A stretch of DNA of 64,000 bases from Zonotrichia leucophrys gambelii (Eukaryota > Chordata > Aves > Passeriformes > Passerellidae), in assembly GCF_028769735.1 (NCBI RefSeq), contig NC_088172.1:73246631-73310630 (forward strand), written 5' to 3'. Numbering within the stretch: position 1 is the first letter of the stretch; each line of letters begins with the position of its first letter. The notes under the pieces are model-generated. The model was not told the DNA's origin and ran no database searches. It worked only from the letters and a program-made list of their open reading frames with translations. This document shows, piece by piece, positions 37,201 to 48,678 of the stretch. The position numbers and the translations under genes were made by a program.

Positions 37201-40200
37201 TATTTACAATTCTTTGAAAAACAAGTTAAATATAAATCATAAAATAGCTTATTATATTATTGGAAAGTATTCAAATGGTTAATTGTAGTTTAAAGGTGCA
37301 GATTTATACTTTAAAATTCCTACAGGCATGGTAATTTTTGTGTGCTTCTCCTGAATATTTTTTGAAAGTGTAGACCAAACCATAAAAATCATAAATGAAG
37401 CTTCAATTTGTATAGGAATAGAGTTACAAAAAAAGAACAGATGGAAACTTTCCATTTCTAATAATCTTCAGAAATAACTCTTCATGGATCAATATTTGGT
37501 CTGATGCAAAATGTGTGATGCTGTTGATTTATCCATCCAGTTTTTCTTAAACTGAATAGCCTACATTCATTCTTAAAGTTCAGAGAAAATGTAACTGAAG
37601 ATGAGGAATGAGTTAAAAGAAGAATTTGAAAGTAATCCTTCACTACCAACTATTAAGTCCTCTCTTTGGTTCAAGGTAAAAATCTATATTTAACTCTGCC
37701 TGAATCATTGCAGTGAAAGCTCTGTGTGTCCAGGAAAAGCCTGAATGTTTGATTGATGAGCAGTGTTGGCAGAATATAATGTGCCATGCATGTTGCCTTT
37801 AAATTTAGAAAACGTAGGCATTTTTGTTCTGAATATCTTAAACTTGAAAATATACGTAACATGGGAAATGTACTCCTTATTCTTATCCTATTTCAGATTA
37901 TGTTAAAATTAACTTTAATACCATGCTTTAGCTGGTGGTATGTTTTGAAAAGAACAGTTTATTACAGGTATGTTTTCCTATTTTGGTGTTTCTGAACATA
38001 GTTGTATGACATATGGCAATCAGGAAATTAGATGCTATATATATTCAAATAAAGAAATAAATTTTATGTAGTCTTCCTTATTGTGGGGAATTCCCTCTCC
38101 ATGTGCCATAGGAAAATCTAGTTCAGTTGACAATTATGGCTGTGGAAAGAAATATTCATGGAAATATTAATGAAAAATGTGGAAAGGTGGTGCTTCACTC
38201 AGGATTTAGAGTGATCAGAAGTCCTTTCCCATGGTGCTTACAGGCCTTAACTTGCAAGTCTTGCTTGACTGAGTCCCTGGTTCTGTCTTCAGGAGCTGAA
38301 TGAGGAGATGTGCTCTGTTCCCATCTCAGGCTGGTCAGGTGGCCAAACCAAGGAAGTAAGGAAGCCTAGAGAGTAATCCTTTATTGCATAGATGTTAGTG
38401 TCCATTCTTTGTGATTTCTTTCTCCTTTACACATCTTGCCTGTATTTTTGATATGTTCTCTGCTCCCTGCACAATCAGAAAGACTGTGTGGTCAAGGCTG
38501 CTTGTTGTCAAGGCCTTGCCTCTTCCTGTACCACAGTACAGATGCCCAGGATGATGCTATGATCAACATCACAGCATCAGCTTCCTTTCTCAACTCTTCA
38601 CTTGCTTCAGAAATTTATAATATGCAGGAATCCACTTAAAGTCATAAATACATATGCAATGACACTGTTTTCATGTCACTGAGTGTGTTTTTGAGTGCAC
38701 TTGCATGGGTGAATATGGTCAATACCGCATGCACACCTTAGTTTTTAGTGGCATACATACACATAATGTCTAACAGCATGGACCTCTGTTAATATCCCAT
38801 AAAGTTGTGTGTGTCACCTGCACAACAAAAAATGTGCATGTGATTTTTTCCCAGATTTTAGCTTACTTTTTAAATTCTGTGTTTGTATCTAAGCTTTTAG
38901 TTGTAGTTTGATTTTGATCTCCTAGGCCTCTCCACTGCAGTGAGATTTTGATGTACAGAATGTGACGTTTCCATGCATCTGAATTTCAGAATGGCTAAAT
39001 GTATACACGCTGGAGGTATGGAGACTGTTTAAAGATTCCTTAAGTCCTCTGGGGTCTGAGTTTTGGCAGCAGTTTTGTCCTCTGATGGTAAAGCCTGAAA
39101 AAAGGAAAATAGAAGTGAGCAGATAAACCTGCAGGAGCACTCTGTGAATGCTGACATTAGCTCAGTAAGGATATCTCCATCAGCTCCATCTATACTCAGT
39201 CAAAGAGAGGGTGTTTGTCCTCCACACAGGGACTCAGCAGTCAGATTAGGCTTTGCTGGTGAATGTTTTTCTCTCCATTGACTGGAGACTGTTTAGACAC
39301 ACCTGATTAAATCAGCCTTGATGAGTATTCTTTCTGATGGACTAATCTAAGAACTGAGTTCCAGTCATTAGGAAAGCTGATATGTGAATGGTATCTCTGT
39401 ATCTTGGGCAACTTGCCCTAAAGATGGGCAAATTAAGCAGCATTATGAAGTTCTTTATAGATCGTTTTGCATTAGGGTCTTATAATTGTGAGTGGACTTT
39501 GATCCATATTACCGTAGACAGGACAGTTTAATGAACACAGGGGAAAAGAGCAATAAGCATTAAGAGTAGGGAGATGGAAGGAAAAAAGTGTTATTTGAAC
39601 CACTGGATTTCTGACATGAGATCTTCAATTTGTATTTTTTTCCTCATTAAAATAGAGATGCATGTAATTTTCATTTACTGAGTGAAAATGGAAACGTGGA
39701 AAAAGCAATCTGATAACTGAAGATGTTCATGATGGGAAAACTAGCTTCAGATGGCAGTGGTTCAATAGCTGAAATTTCTGACCTTGTGTGGCCTTGTGGA
39801 TTATGAGAGAGTTTTTAGGAAATAACTTGAGCTAGAGTGCTGGGTACTAAGGGCACATTAAATACAAAAAAGTTGTCTCAGGTAATGTTGTAATTGCAAG
39901 TAGAAAAAAATAAAACCTATTACACTTTATTTACACAACTACTGCTAGTGATGTTTGTTTTTTTCTAATCATTTGAGTGGGTGACTCCATGCAGAAGAAA
40001 TATTTATATCTATCTATATTTTCTTCTTGTGCAAATTTTCAGTTACCCTGGAGCATTGTAGGAAAATGAAAGTGCAATTGACTCACTATCTTTCATTTTT
40101 CTGTAAAGAAACTGAAGTTCTGATCTTTTACTTGATATGGTGTTGTAACATTCTTACACATAGAGAACAACTTCTGTTATGCAAGATGGCATACCTTTCT

Positions 40201-43200
40201 GAGGTATATTCCCAGGATATTCCCTAGAGGCATTCTGTTGTTAAAAATGCCCAGTCCTGTTGAGAAGCTTTTGGAAAAATGGGAGCACCATGTTCTCAGA
40301 CTGTCACTTGTGTGAAGCTGGTGCATCACAATGGGAAAGAACAGTTTGATACCTGTGCAGTAACAGAATTTGTGTTAGCTCCTGTAATATAGTACATAAA
40401 CTGGAATATTTGGTTTGTGTGGCCAGGTTGTGGTAGCAGGTGTGCTACAAGGCTGGCTTCTATGAGAAGTTGCCAGAAGTTTCTCCCATGTCCAACAAAA
40501 TCAGTGCCAGCCAGCACCAAGATGAAGCCACCACTGGCCAAGGCCATCAGTGACAGTGGCAGCACCTCTGGGATAACAGAGTCAAGAAGCAGAGGATAAA
40601 AATCTGCAACTTCAACCAGAAAGAAGTATAAGAATAGCTCAATTTCTCATTGTCCCTAGTCTGAGGTGATGGGTAATAAATTAAACTAATTTCCCTACGT
40701 CTCACCTGTTTTGCCCATGACAGTAACTGGTCAGTGATCTCTCCCTGTCCGTATCTCAATTCACAAGCCTTTCACTGTATTTTCTCTGCCCTGCCCAGAT
40801 AAGGAGGGAAATGTTAGAGTGGTGGGCACCAGGTGTACAGACAATGCCAACCCACCACAAGTACAATTTGAGATCTAGTGAAAGCAAGACATGTTGAAAG
40901 AGCACTGCCAGCCTTCCCTGGGAGTCCTTATGCAGAGCTGTCTCCTACAATGGGTAAAACTGTGTCTGCCTCATGAGGATCACATGTCTTTCCTATCCTC
41001 AAAGAGACGGGGTAACGGGAACATTAAAACTGACTTGAGATAAATTATTTAGATTGGTTAAAGAAATAAATATTAACTGTTCTCAGTTTGGGAGTTGCAA
41101 TTACTCAGTATTAATTAGGAGTGTTCACATTGAAAAGTGCTTTGGAGTTTGTATGATACAAATATAAGAATTGCATTTAATCAAAAGAGGTAATTTTTTT
41201 ATTGCTCTTTGAGTGTGGGTGTATCTATTCATAGGAGGATGTTTGCAATTTGGTGTCCTTAAGACATAGTGAGGCGCATTCAGAGCACTCTGATGCTGTT
41301 TCAGCTGCACCCTGAGCTATGTGCTTGTGTTTCTGCTGAAATTATATGATCATTCAACACTTTGGAGAATAGTTAGATATTTACATAACAGGATAGCCAG
41401 TTTGTACTGCTGGGGAGCATATACGGGGCTGTATGTGGTTCATAGTATTTATGTGAGACGCCTTGAATATCCTCTGAATGTGATCCATTGGCTCTTATAA
41501 GGAATGGGATTTAACCTCTGTCATGCTTCTCTTCTACTGCTAAACATCTATATTCTACCAGTTGCACAATATTCATGTGACTGAATACCCATTTTAAGCA
41601 ATGACTGCATATATTTTGATTAAAAACCAGAAAGACAGGAAATGAGATGAGAGACACAGATTTCAGCTCTCACTTTGAGGAGGATGTTTCTTGTTTGAGA
41701 AAGGGCTGTCTCTCTGGTCTAAAATATTATGCCAAGACACCTGATTCAGAACGGATAACTGTATTATCAGATTTAGTTTAGGTTAGCAAATGCAGTTCTC
41801 TCCCTCCTTCCCTCAAAAAAGTCACTGAGATGCTGATGAAGTCATTTTTAGAAAAAAGCTTAAAGAAAACAGAAAGGCTTGAAAACTTTATTAAATATCA
41901 GTTCAGCTCACACCATTAATTTTTCATAATGGTTCAGAAGATCATGGTAAGTAAGCAAGTAAATATTTAGTAAGTATTTAAAATTGCTTCCTGTGTAAAT
42001 TTCATGTTAATAAATTGGAAAAATATTTTGATTAGGGATTAACAACATTTAGTCTTTTTCAACAATGATTTATTGGATAGTACTAGTCACAGTACAAGAC
42101 TCTTCAGGATGGAAACAGTGACACTCAAAAAACGTCTTAAGCTTTTATTTTTGCATTCTGATTAATGCTACAGTAGCATCTAAAGGCTTGATTCTGGAGT
42201 AGTGTCACCCTGTAGAAGTGCCCAAACACTATGTGAAATGGTCTCTGCCTCGAGTACGTAGTGGTGAAAGCATTACCATTATATAATGCAAAAGCAACTG
42301 GGAAAAAAAACACAGTGAGGTGCAGGGAGGTGAAAAAGCTTGCTGAAGGTAATGCAAGAATGCTGGTAGTTAATCCAGGTTTTAAAACATAGGTTCAGTG
42401 CTCACTTCATTACCATATTCCAGCCACTCTGATTCCTATTTCCAATTCCAATGGGTATTTGGTGTTTATGACAAGAAACTTGATGTCGGCTCAAAACAAA
42501 ATTAAGAACTTGGGATCTAATTGTGGAAAAGCTTTAAAATAACTGGATTGCTTTAGTATGGACAATTCAAAACTGAAGAGGGGCCCAGTACTTCAGCTGT
42601 GGTGCTAACATTTCAGTTCAGCCCACAGTAATTTTCTCAAATGCACATCCCCTCAATATATATATTAGGTTCTGTCAGAGACAGCTGCATACAAAAAGCA
42701 TTATTGCAGTAAAATTTTATGAAATTATGCAACTATATAAGTGTTTAAAGCCAAGACATACTGTTTGAATTATTTTGGTGACTATATGCAAGTTTTTTAC
42801 TAATCAGATCACTGACATTTTTCAACCATGTCCAGTGCACTATGAAAGGAATACATGCATTTATTCCTTTTATGATCTGTGTGAATATCTGCAAAGTTTC
42901 TAGTTTTCCTTTATCTCATTTTGATTTATGTAAATGTAATTGGATGAATGATTTGAAAGCATTTATATTGCCCATGCCCTACTTCCAACAGTTCCCATTC
43001 AAAATCAGGTCTGTGTTTCTTCCCATCAGCACACATTACATTGGGATATGCAGATTCTTCACAATCAGAATGTTAATAGGAATGTGTGTATTTTATTTTT
43101 TTCTTCTATTGAGAGCATTTATTTCTGACTTTTGTATTATCATTTACATAATGTAGAAACAAAATGATACTGTTTCCATAAGCATAATAGACCAATTAAA

Positions 43201-46200
43201 AGTTGAAACTAAAATCTTGATAGTGCTAAAAATGAATTCATGAAAAACAGTGTTGATTTCTCCAACCTCTCTTACTTGCTTGAGAAAGAACAAAAAGAAA
43301 AGATTGAGAAAGAAATATTTAACAATATTCTGTGTGTTTAGAACAGTTCTGTTTTCACATGCCAGCACCTGAAGTGATGAATTCAGAATTTGTCTTTGGT
43401 AAATAAGACCTTAAAGATTCAAATGCATGTTGGATTTTCTAGAATATTTGCAGATATACACATATGATATTTTCACATAGGATATATGAGTAAAAATTTA
43501 ACTGCATATTTAGCACTAGTTTTATTCTTTATTTATTATTCTGAATTTTAGGGAAAAATGTTGCAAACCTTTAATAATTTTTTTCAATAAGGAGCACATA
43601 AAGGAAGCTAGAATGTGAAAAATTATGCTGTTTTCCTTAGAGTTTTATACTTCTAGTATTTGGCTTCTTCAATAATGGCTAAAATATTCCCTTAATTCTG
43701 TATTTCTTAGACTTTTAGACAGTTCTGCTTATTATATGAGGCTGCTGAGTACTCATTGCTGTGGCTCCTGCTGTCACTGTTAGAAGTCAGGTTATGTGAG
43801 GGCTACTGACAATCATGAGGGTTGCAAGCTGCTTATGAGTTCCATGCCACATGTGCAAGAAAAGGTTGAAAAATGAATCATGACCTGAATCTGTGCCCAT
43901 TTTCCCAAACCGAGTTGTTGCGGGAAGGCTCTTTGGGATGTAAAGTGACTTGTACATTGCAGAAGTTTTCCAGGACATAGCAGGAAAGAATTGGGTTACA
44001 GTGATGGATGCACAGAGAGTGGGTCTGGCTCCTGACCACTGAAAAAACAAGACCATACCAAGACTCATTTTCTCTTCTGCTGTACTTCATCATCCAGTCA
44101 AAGCCTATTCCTGGTGCTTACAGTCTTCATCAGTTTTTTTTGATGCTAGTCGGAGCAAAAGTAGGGTTCCAGCACACATCTACAGGTCCAGCACTATACC
44201 TAAATTGTCTCTGTTTAAGACCTTATTTTAAAATTATGTTGAATTTCTTCTTGCTATTGCAAATATTTGAAATATTTTTCTAAATGTAATTTTGCAGTCT
44301 ATAGTTTACTCTGAAAAATAGTGAAATTGCTTGCAATCTTAATTATCTTTCAAAATAACAACCTAAAACTAGACTGAGCTTATTTTCCCAAACCTAAATA
44401 ATAGAAAAACCCTTCTAAAACCCTCCAAAACTTTGTATGCCATACATCACAATCAGCTTATTGAATGACTCCTGTCTCTGAACTATTATAGTTGCTAACA
44501 TGCTGCTTTTGAAGACGCAGCATAAAATTACATGTTAAGTACTGATTTAGGTTTTCTTGTTATTATTCATGAATACGTGAGCCTGTGGTTGAAAGACATT
44601 ATGGTTAATCTCTGAATTTAATCCTTTGCAGGAATAAAAAGTGGAAGGAACTCAGCATTATTTGGCTTGCTTATGCCAGATGACAAGTACTTGAGTATTC
44701 CTGCACAGAACCAGGCTGCCAGATACGCTTTTAGATCTTCCTTTTCTAAAAAATTGAGTGGACAGTGAATAAATAATTGAAGCAGTTCCTCTTTTTGTGT
44801 TTCAAAATATTCAGCAGAATAAAAGCATAGTTCTGAAAAATCTTCAGCCTCTTTAAATTCTAAATTAGAGGCAATATTAGTAAAGAAAGCTTGCTGCTGT
44901 TATCTGCCAAGCAAGTTGCATAGGGCCTTCTCTTACAGTATTTTTTTCCAATGAACTGTGGGTGTGGAATTCCCCTGCTGGTCCCTCCCTTGTTCCTCAT
45001 GTCTCCTTCCTCCCCCCACAGTATTGCAATAGGATACACTACTAAAGTTAGATAGAGTCTCCCAAATCCTGGTATTTAGTACTGGAAAAGGAAGATTTAT
45101 AATCCATCAAGTGCTAGACCATCTTCAGGTACGGGGCACTGTATTTACCCAAGCTCACTTGAGATGTTATTTGAATTTCTTTTAAATACTTGTCTAATCT
45201 CTCTGCATTTTGGAATCTTGTGCTTTTCTCTGTCAACTTGGAATTTGGAAGAAATATTTTCTTTTCAGTATATTGTATTATTTTTGATAATAGTTGTTCT
45301 TTCAACAAGGGTCAAACCGTCTCTCATACTCTCCTAATCTTTTGGCATATGTTATTGTTCTTCAAATTGAATCAGTTGGAATTGCTTCTCTTCTCTACTC
45401 TTAGCTTCAACTGGGAAAAGGAAGCATGTTGTATAGATGAGGAATTAACTATTTCAGAACTGAGCTCCTCCAGAGTGTGAGGCAGAGTCAGGAACATCAT
45501 CCAGCCAAAAGGTGTTCTCTTCTAGGGACAGTAAATCTTTGTGACATACAGAATGTAGTCAGTGCTGTTTGGGCAGTGTTTCATGGCATATCTTCCTCCA
45601 ATTTTAGCTTTCTGAAACCTTATCTTAAATTCTATCACCTCAAATCACTGGGTATGTATGATGGATTTCTCAAAAGATGTGGTGGATCTGCCTCTATAAG
45701 GCTAAACTGTGCCACAATACCCAAATCCTGTTAGAGAAAAAAAGGCTAAGAGAAGATCATCGCATTTTTATAACTTTCATCATCCTCATTTTTCAAGGAC
45801 TAAAGTCAAATGCATTGTTGCATAACTTATAGAGCTTTTTATTTTCCAGAACTGAGCTTTTCTGGGTTAAAAGACATTTCATTAAAGTCTACCAAAGACT
45901 AGGATGAGCTGAGCTTCCATGAAACAGCTAAAGCTGTCAAATATGTTGATATTTAGAGTAAACTTCTGCTCACCATAATGGGCCTTGCCTCACAGGTGGA
46001 ATTAATCTTGTGAAATTTCAGATTTTTTTAAGATAGATACCTATATCAAAGCAAGTTAGTTGTGCTCTTTCTGCAGTCAGAGGTTAAAAAGTAAAATGGA
46101 ATGAAATTCATCAAATCTAAACCAGACAGCATCTTCAAAAAAGATGACTCATGATCTAGAAAAAGCCCAAATTTATCTCTAGTGGTTCTAAAGCAAAACT

Positions 46201-46442
46201 GAACAGCTCTTTGGGATGTATGTCCAGAATTTGGTTGACTAATCTTACCCTGGATTATTAATTCCATGTTAATTCCATGTGTGTGTGTGACTTTCATGAA
46301 AAAATCCCCAATTAGAGGTTCTCTTGTCTCTTTGATCCCTAACTCTAACTTTGATCTCCTTGTGTTTCATACTTAGATGGTGAATACTGCAAAACCGCCT
46401 ACTCATCTCTGAAACTTCTGATGTTTCATTTTTTGTCAGCCC
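34233..46442. other. AT-rich non-coding sequence
   Basis: About 12 kb with no recognised gene or repeat family beyond the short direct repeat listed separately. A minus-strand frame at 40326-40565 has a hydrophobic, protein-like N-terminus but no identifiable family (see findings). No exon series or RNA gene seen. Confidence 0.6.
37093..37145. repeat. 17-bp direct repeat at 36-bp spacing
   Basis: TTTTATCTGAGTCTGGG occurs at 37093-37109 and again, identical, at 37129-37145. This is the footprint of a small local duplication. Confidence 0.85.
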
Positions 46443-46520
46443 CTTTTTGTTATTGTCTTATTTCCTACTTCTCATTGCAAACAAGCAATGCGAGCTAGGA
46501 AATAAGACAATAACAAAAAG
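46443..46520. repeat. 78-bp near-perfect foldback, 36-bp arms
   Basis: The left arm (46443-46478) starts CTTTTTGTTATTGTCTTATT and the right arm (46485-46520) ends AATAAGACAATAACAAAAAG. The arms are reverse complements at 33 of 36 positions; the first 25 pairs from the outside are perfect, and all three differences lie near the loop. The spacer is AAACAA (6 bases). One difference would be a U-G wobble in a plus-strand RNA. I see no flanking target duplication and no known MITE terminal sequence. Possible origins are a template-switch mutation, an unknown foldback element or a hairpin RNA gene; the sequence does not decide between them. Confidence 0.95.
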
Positions 46521-46695
46521 TTGTGCTCTCATCAACTGGGCTCCAAAACCAGATGAAATTGGTCTTCAGGAGAACCCTGTCAGCACAAGAACTGCTGACA
46601 GTTTCTGGTTTTCTGTGTTGGTAGAACACAACCTTCTAGAGGTCTACTCACCTTTGTGTGACTACTACAGAAATGTTAAACAGGCTCCTCCTGTT
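46521..46695. other. Unique spacer between foldback and A-rich tract
   Basis: No feature recognised in these 175 bases. Confidence 0.6.
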
Positions 46696-46790
46696 CACAA
46701 AAAACAACCCCCCAAAACAAAACAAAAAACCAAACAACAACAACAAAAAACCAAACAAAAAAAATAAAAAGAAAAAAATAAAAAACAACC
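46696..46790. repeat. A-rich low-complexity tract, A/C only for 69 bases
   Basis: From 46696 to 46764 only A and C occur, as CAAAA, CAA and CCCCCC words; the rest is A-rich with TAAAAA and GAAAAA words. It supplies the Lys/Asn/Pro-rich start of the longest open frame in the window (46658-47266), which is why I do not call that frame a gene. The composition resembles the complement of the T-rich block at 23446-23680. Confidence 0.85.
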
Positions 46791-47814
46791 TCATCACAGT
46801 GGAATTCTTACAAGATAAAGGAACATTCTCAGATCTCAGATTGGGATTGCCCATTTCCCTAAAGGCCAGACAGGCAAACTCAAGGTCTCCTCGTTGCTCT
46901 CCATGTCTGAGTATTTGGCAGGGCAGCTGCCTGGAGCACCAGTTGGAGTTGTGCTGTGTCACTGTTGATGTTTTAGAGCAATGCTGCACTTGGCAGCGGT
47001 TGTGCTTCGGTTTTGTTCATGTCACAACTTTGGACACTCCTGTGCCTTCCCTGTCTTTAAGTCATGGGGTCCAAGCTGAAGCTTTCCACAGAGTGCTCAT
47101 GCACACATGCAGAGGAGAAGGGCATACATACTCACTTGGATATCACAAGGATACTCACTTGTGTCTGACTTTGAAATGTGTCACTAGTGTGTACATTCTC
47201 AACCCTTTCCCCTGTTACAGGTCCCCTGTTGAAGGGTTTGATCTGATCTCTGAACTGCTTAGCTGAGCAATGGGCCCCTCTCTGCCCTTTTCTGACTGCA
47301 TGAAGGGAAGGTGGCTGGCAGCTTGCCCTCTGCATTTACTGCTAGGATAGAAACTCCCGTGGTGCCAGCACTCACCCTGCCTGAGTTCCATATGGCACCA
47401 CATCTCAAAGGAACAGGTAAAGGTCAGCAGCATGTCTTGTACCTTGGAACTCACCTTTACTGGTACCATCCCATCCTGACACCTTCTGCACAGGAGCCTT
47501 CGTGTGGGTATGAACTCAGCAGCCTGAGTTGGCAGTTCCCCTGTAAAATTCCTTACCTGTAGGAGGGGTGAGGGGGAATATGTTTAGAGAAGAAATTTGC
47601 TATATTTGCATGACATTGATAACCCAAACATCTGCCCAAGATTCATTCTAAATTTCAGAAAAAAAAAATCTCCATCCTGTGTGTCAACAAATATTTCACA
47701 GAAATGGATAAAGAATAATTAAACTAAAAAGCACTGTCAACCCAGCTGAAATTTGAACTTGTGAGATGTGGAGGTTCATAACACTGTGGTCTTGCTCTCA
47801 CAAATGTGCCCAGC

Positions 47815-47872
47815 CACATACATATACACACAAATATACACACATACACGTATACACATGTCCACATGTACT
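47815..47872. repeat. Degenerate CA/TA microsatellite
   Basis: ACATACATATACACACAAAT-type sequence with mixed CA and TA units, interrupted by single changes and ending in CCACATGTAC. Confidence 0.8.
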
Positions 47873-48637
47873 TGCAATTTCCCAGAACAGTACAGATTTA
47901 CAGAAAATGCTTGCCTGCAGGACTGTTGTGGTAGGATTCACACCCCATACTTTATATGTGAGAGTGAGTGGTTTACAAACTTTGCTAAAGATAACAGCAT
48001 TTTAAGGAAGGAATACACAGGAACATTTGGCTTTCCATCCCACAATATACTTTGAACATTTTTCATATATAGCACAATTCCTAAAATCACAGTTGTTTCC
48101 TATTTATTTGTTGTAGAAGTTTCATATGTCCATATGTTTTTTGATTGAGATGGCATGATAAGGGCCGGTTTAAATCATGTTGGGGTTTTTTTTTATTTTC
48201 TCATTAATGGAAATGATATCTTTTAAGGAGTTTCATGGCCAACAGCAATGTCACCTTTGTTTAGTGTATTTGGGGTCTCGTTCCTAGTTCAGATGCCTAG
48301 AAGGCCTCAGCACTGAAAAATGTTGCCTAATCTTTAACAGAACTCAGAAGTCTTGCTGAGAAGTTGAAACAGGATTAGAAAACTCAATATCTGATCCTTT
48401 GTGGACAGCTGCTTCAAAGGAGCTTAACAAAGCTGGGGAAAAAAAGTGAATGAACAAGCTTGAGTCCTTTGAAATATTTACTGTTCAATGAATTTGGAGT
48501 GGAGGGGGAACATGATGAGGCATTCCCACTCCTGAAAGGTGATATTATCCTCTTGTTTTCTTAATATGGTATTACTACTTTGACATTTGTTTTGTTTGAT
48601 AGAAGCTGGAGACACCGATTTAAGTATTGTACCTTAT

Positions 48638-48678
48638 TTATATATGTATATTCACATATATACATACACGCATGTGAA
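48638..48678. repeat. Degenerate TA/CA microsatellite
   Basis: TATATATGTATATTCACATA-type sequence continuing into ACATACACGCATGTG. It is short, interrupted and partly self-complementary. Confidence 0.7.

Noticed and set aside
43787..44093. Overlapping minus-strand frames that read somewhat protein-like
   Set aside because: Neither strand gives a continuous frame with a recognisable domain, and stops interrupt the most protein-like plus-strand reading.
46443..46520. MITE or other DNA transposon
   Set aside because: The arms are not flanked by TA or 8-bp duplications and the ends match no terminal repeat I know. The repeat consists almost wholly of its arms. I kept it as a foldback of unknown origin.
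46658..47266. Longest open frame in the window, 202 codons, plus strand
   Set aside because: Its first 45 or so codons come from the A/C-rich low-complexity tract, giving a Lys/Asn/Gln/Pro-rich start. The rest has no recognisable domain, and other frames in the same stretch are open too.
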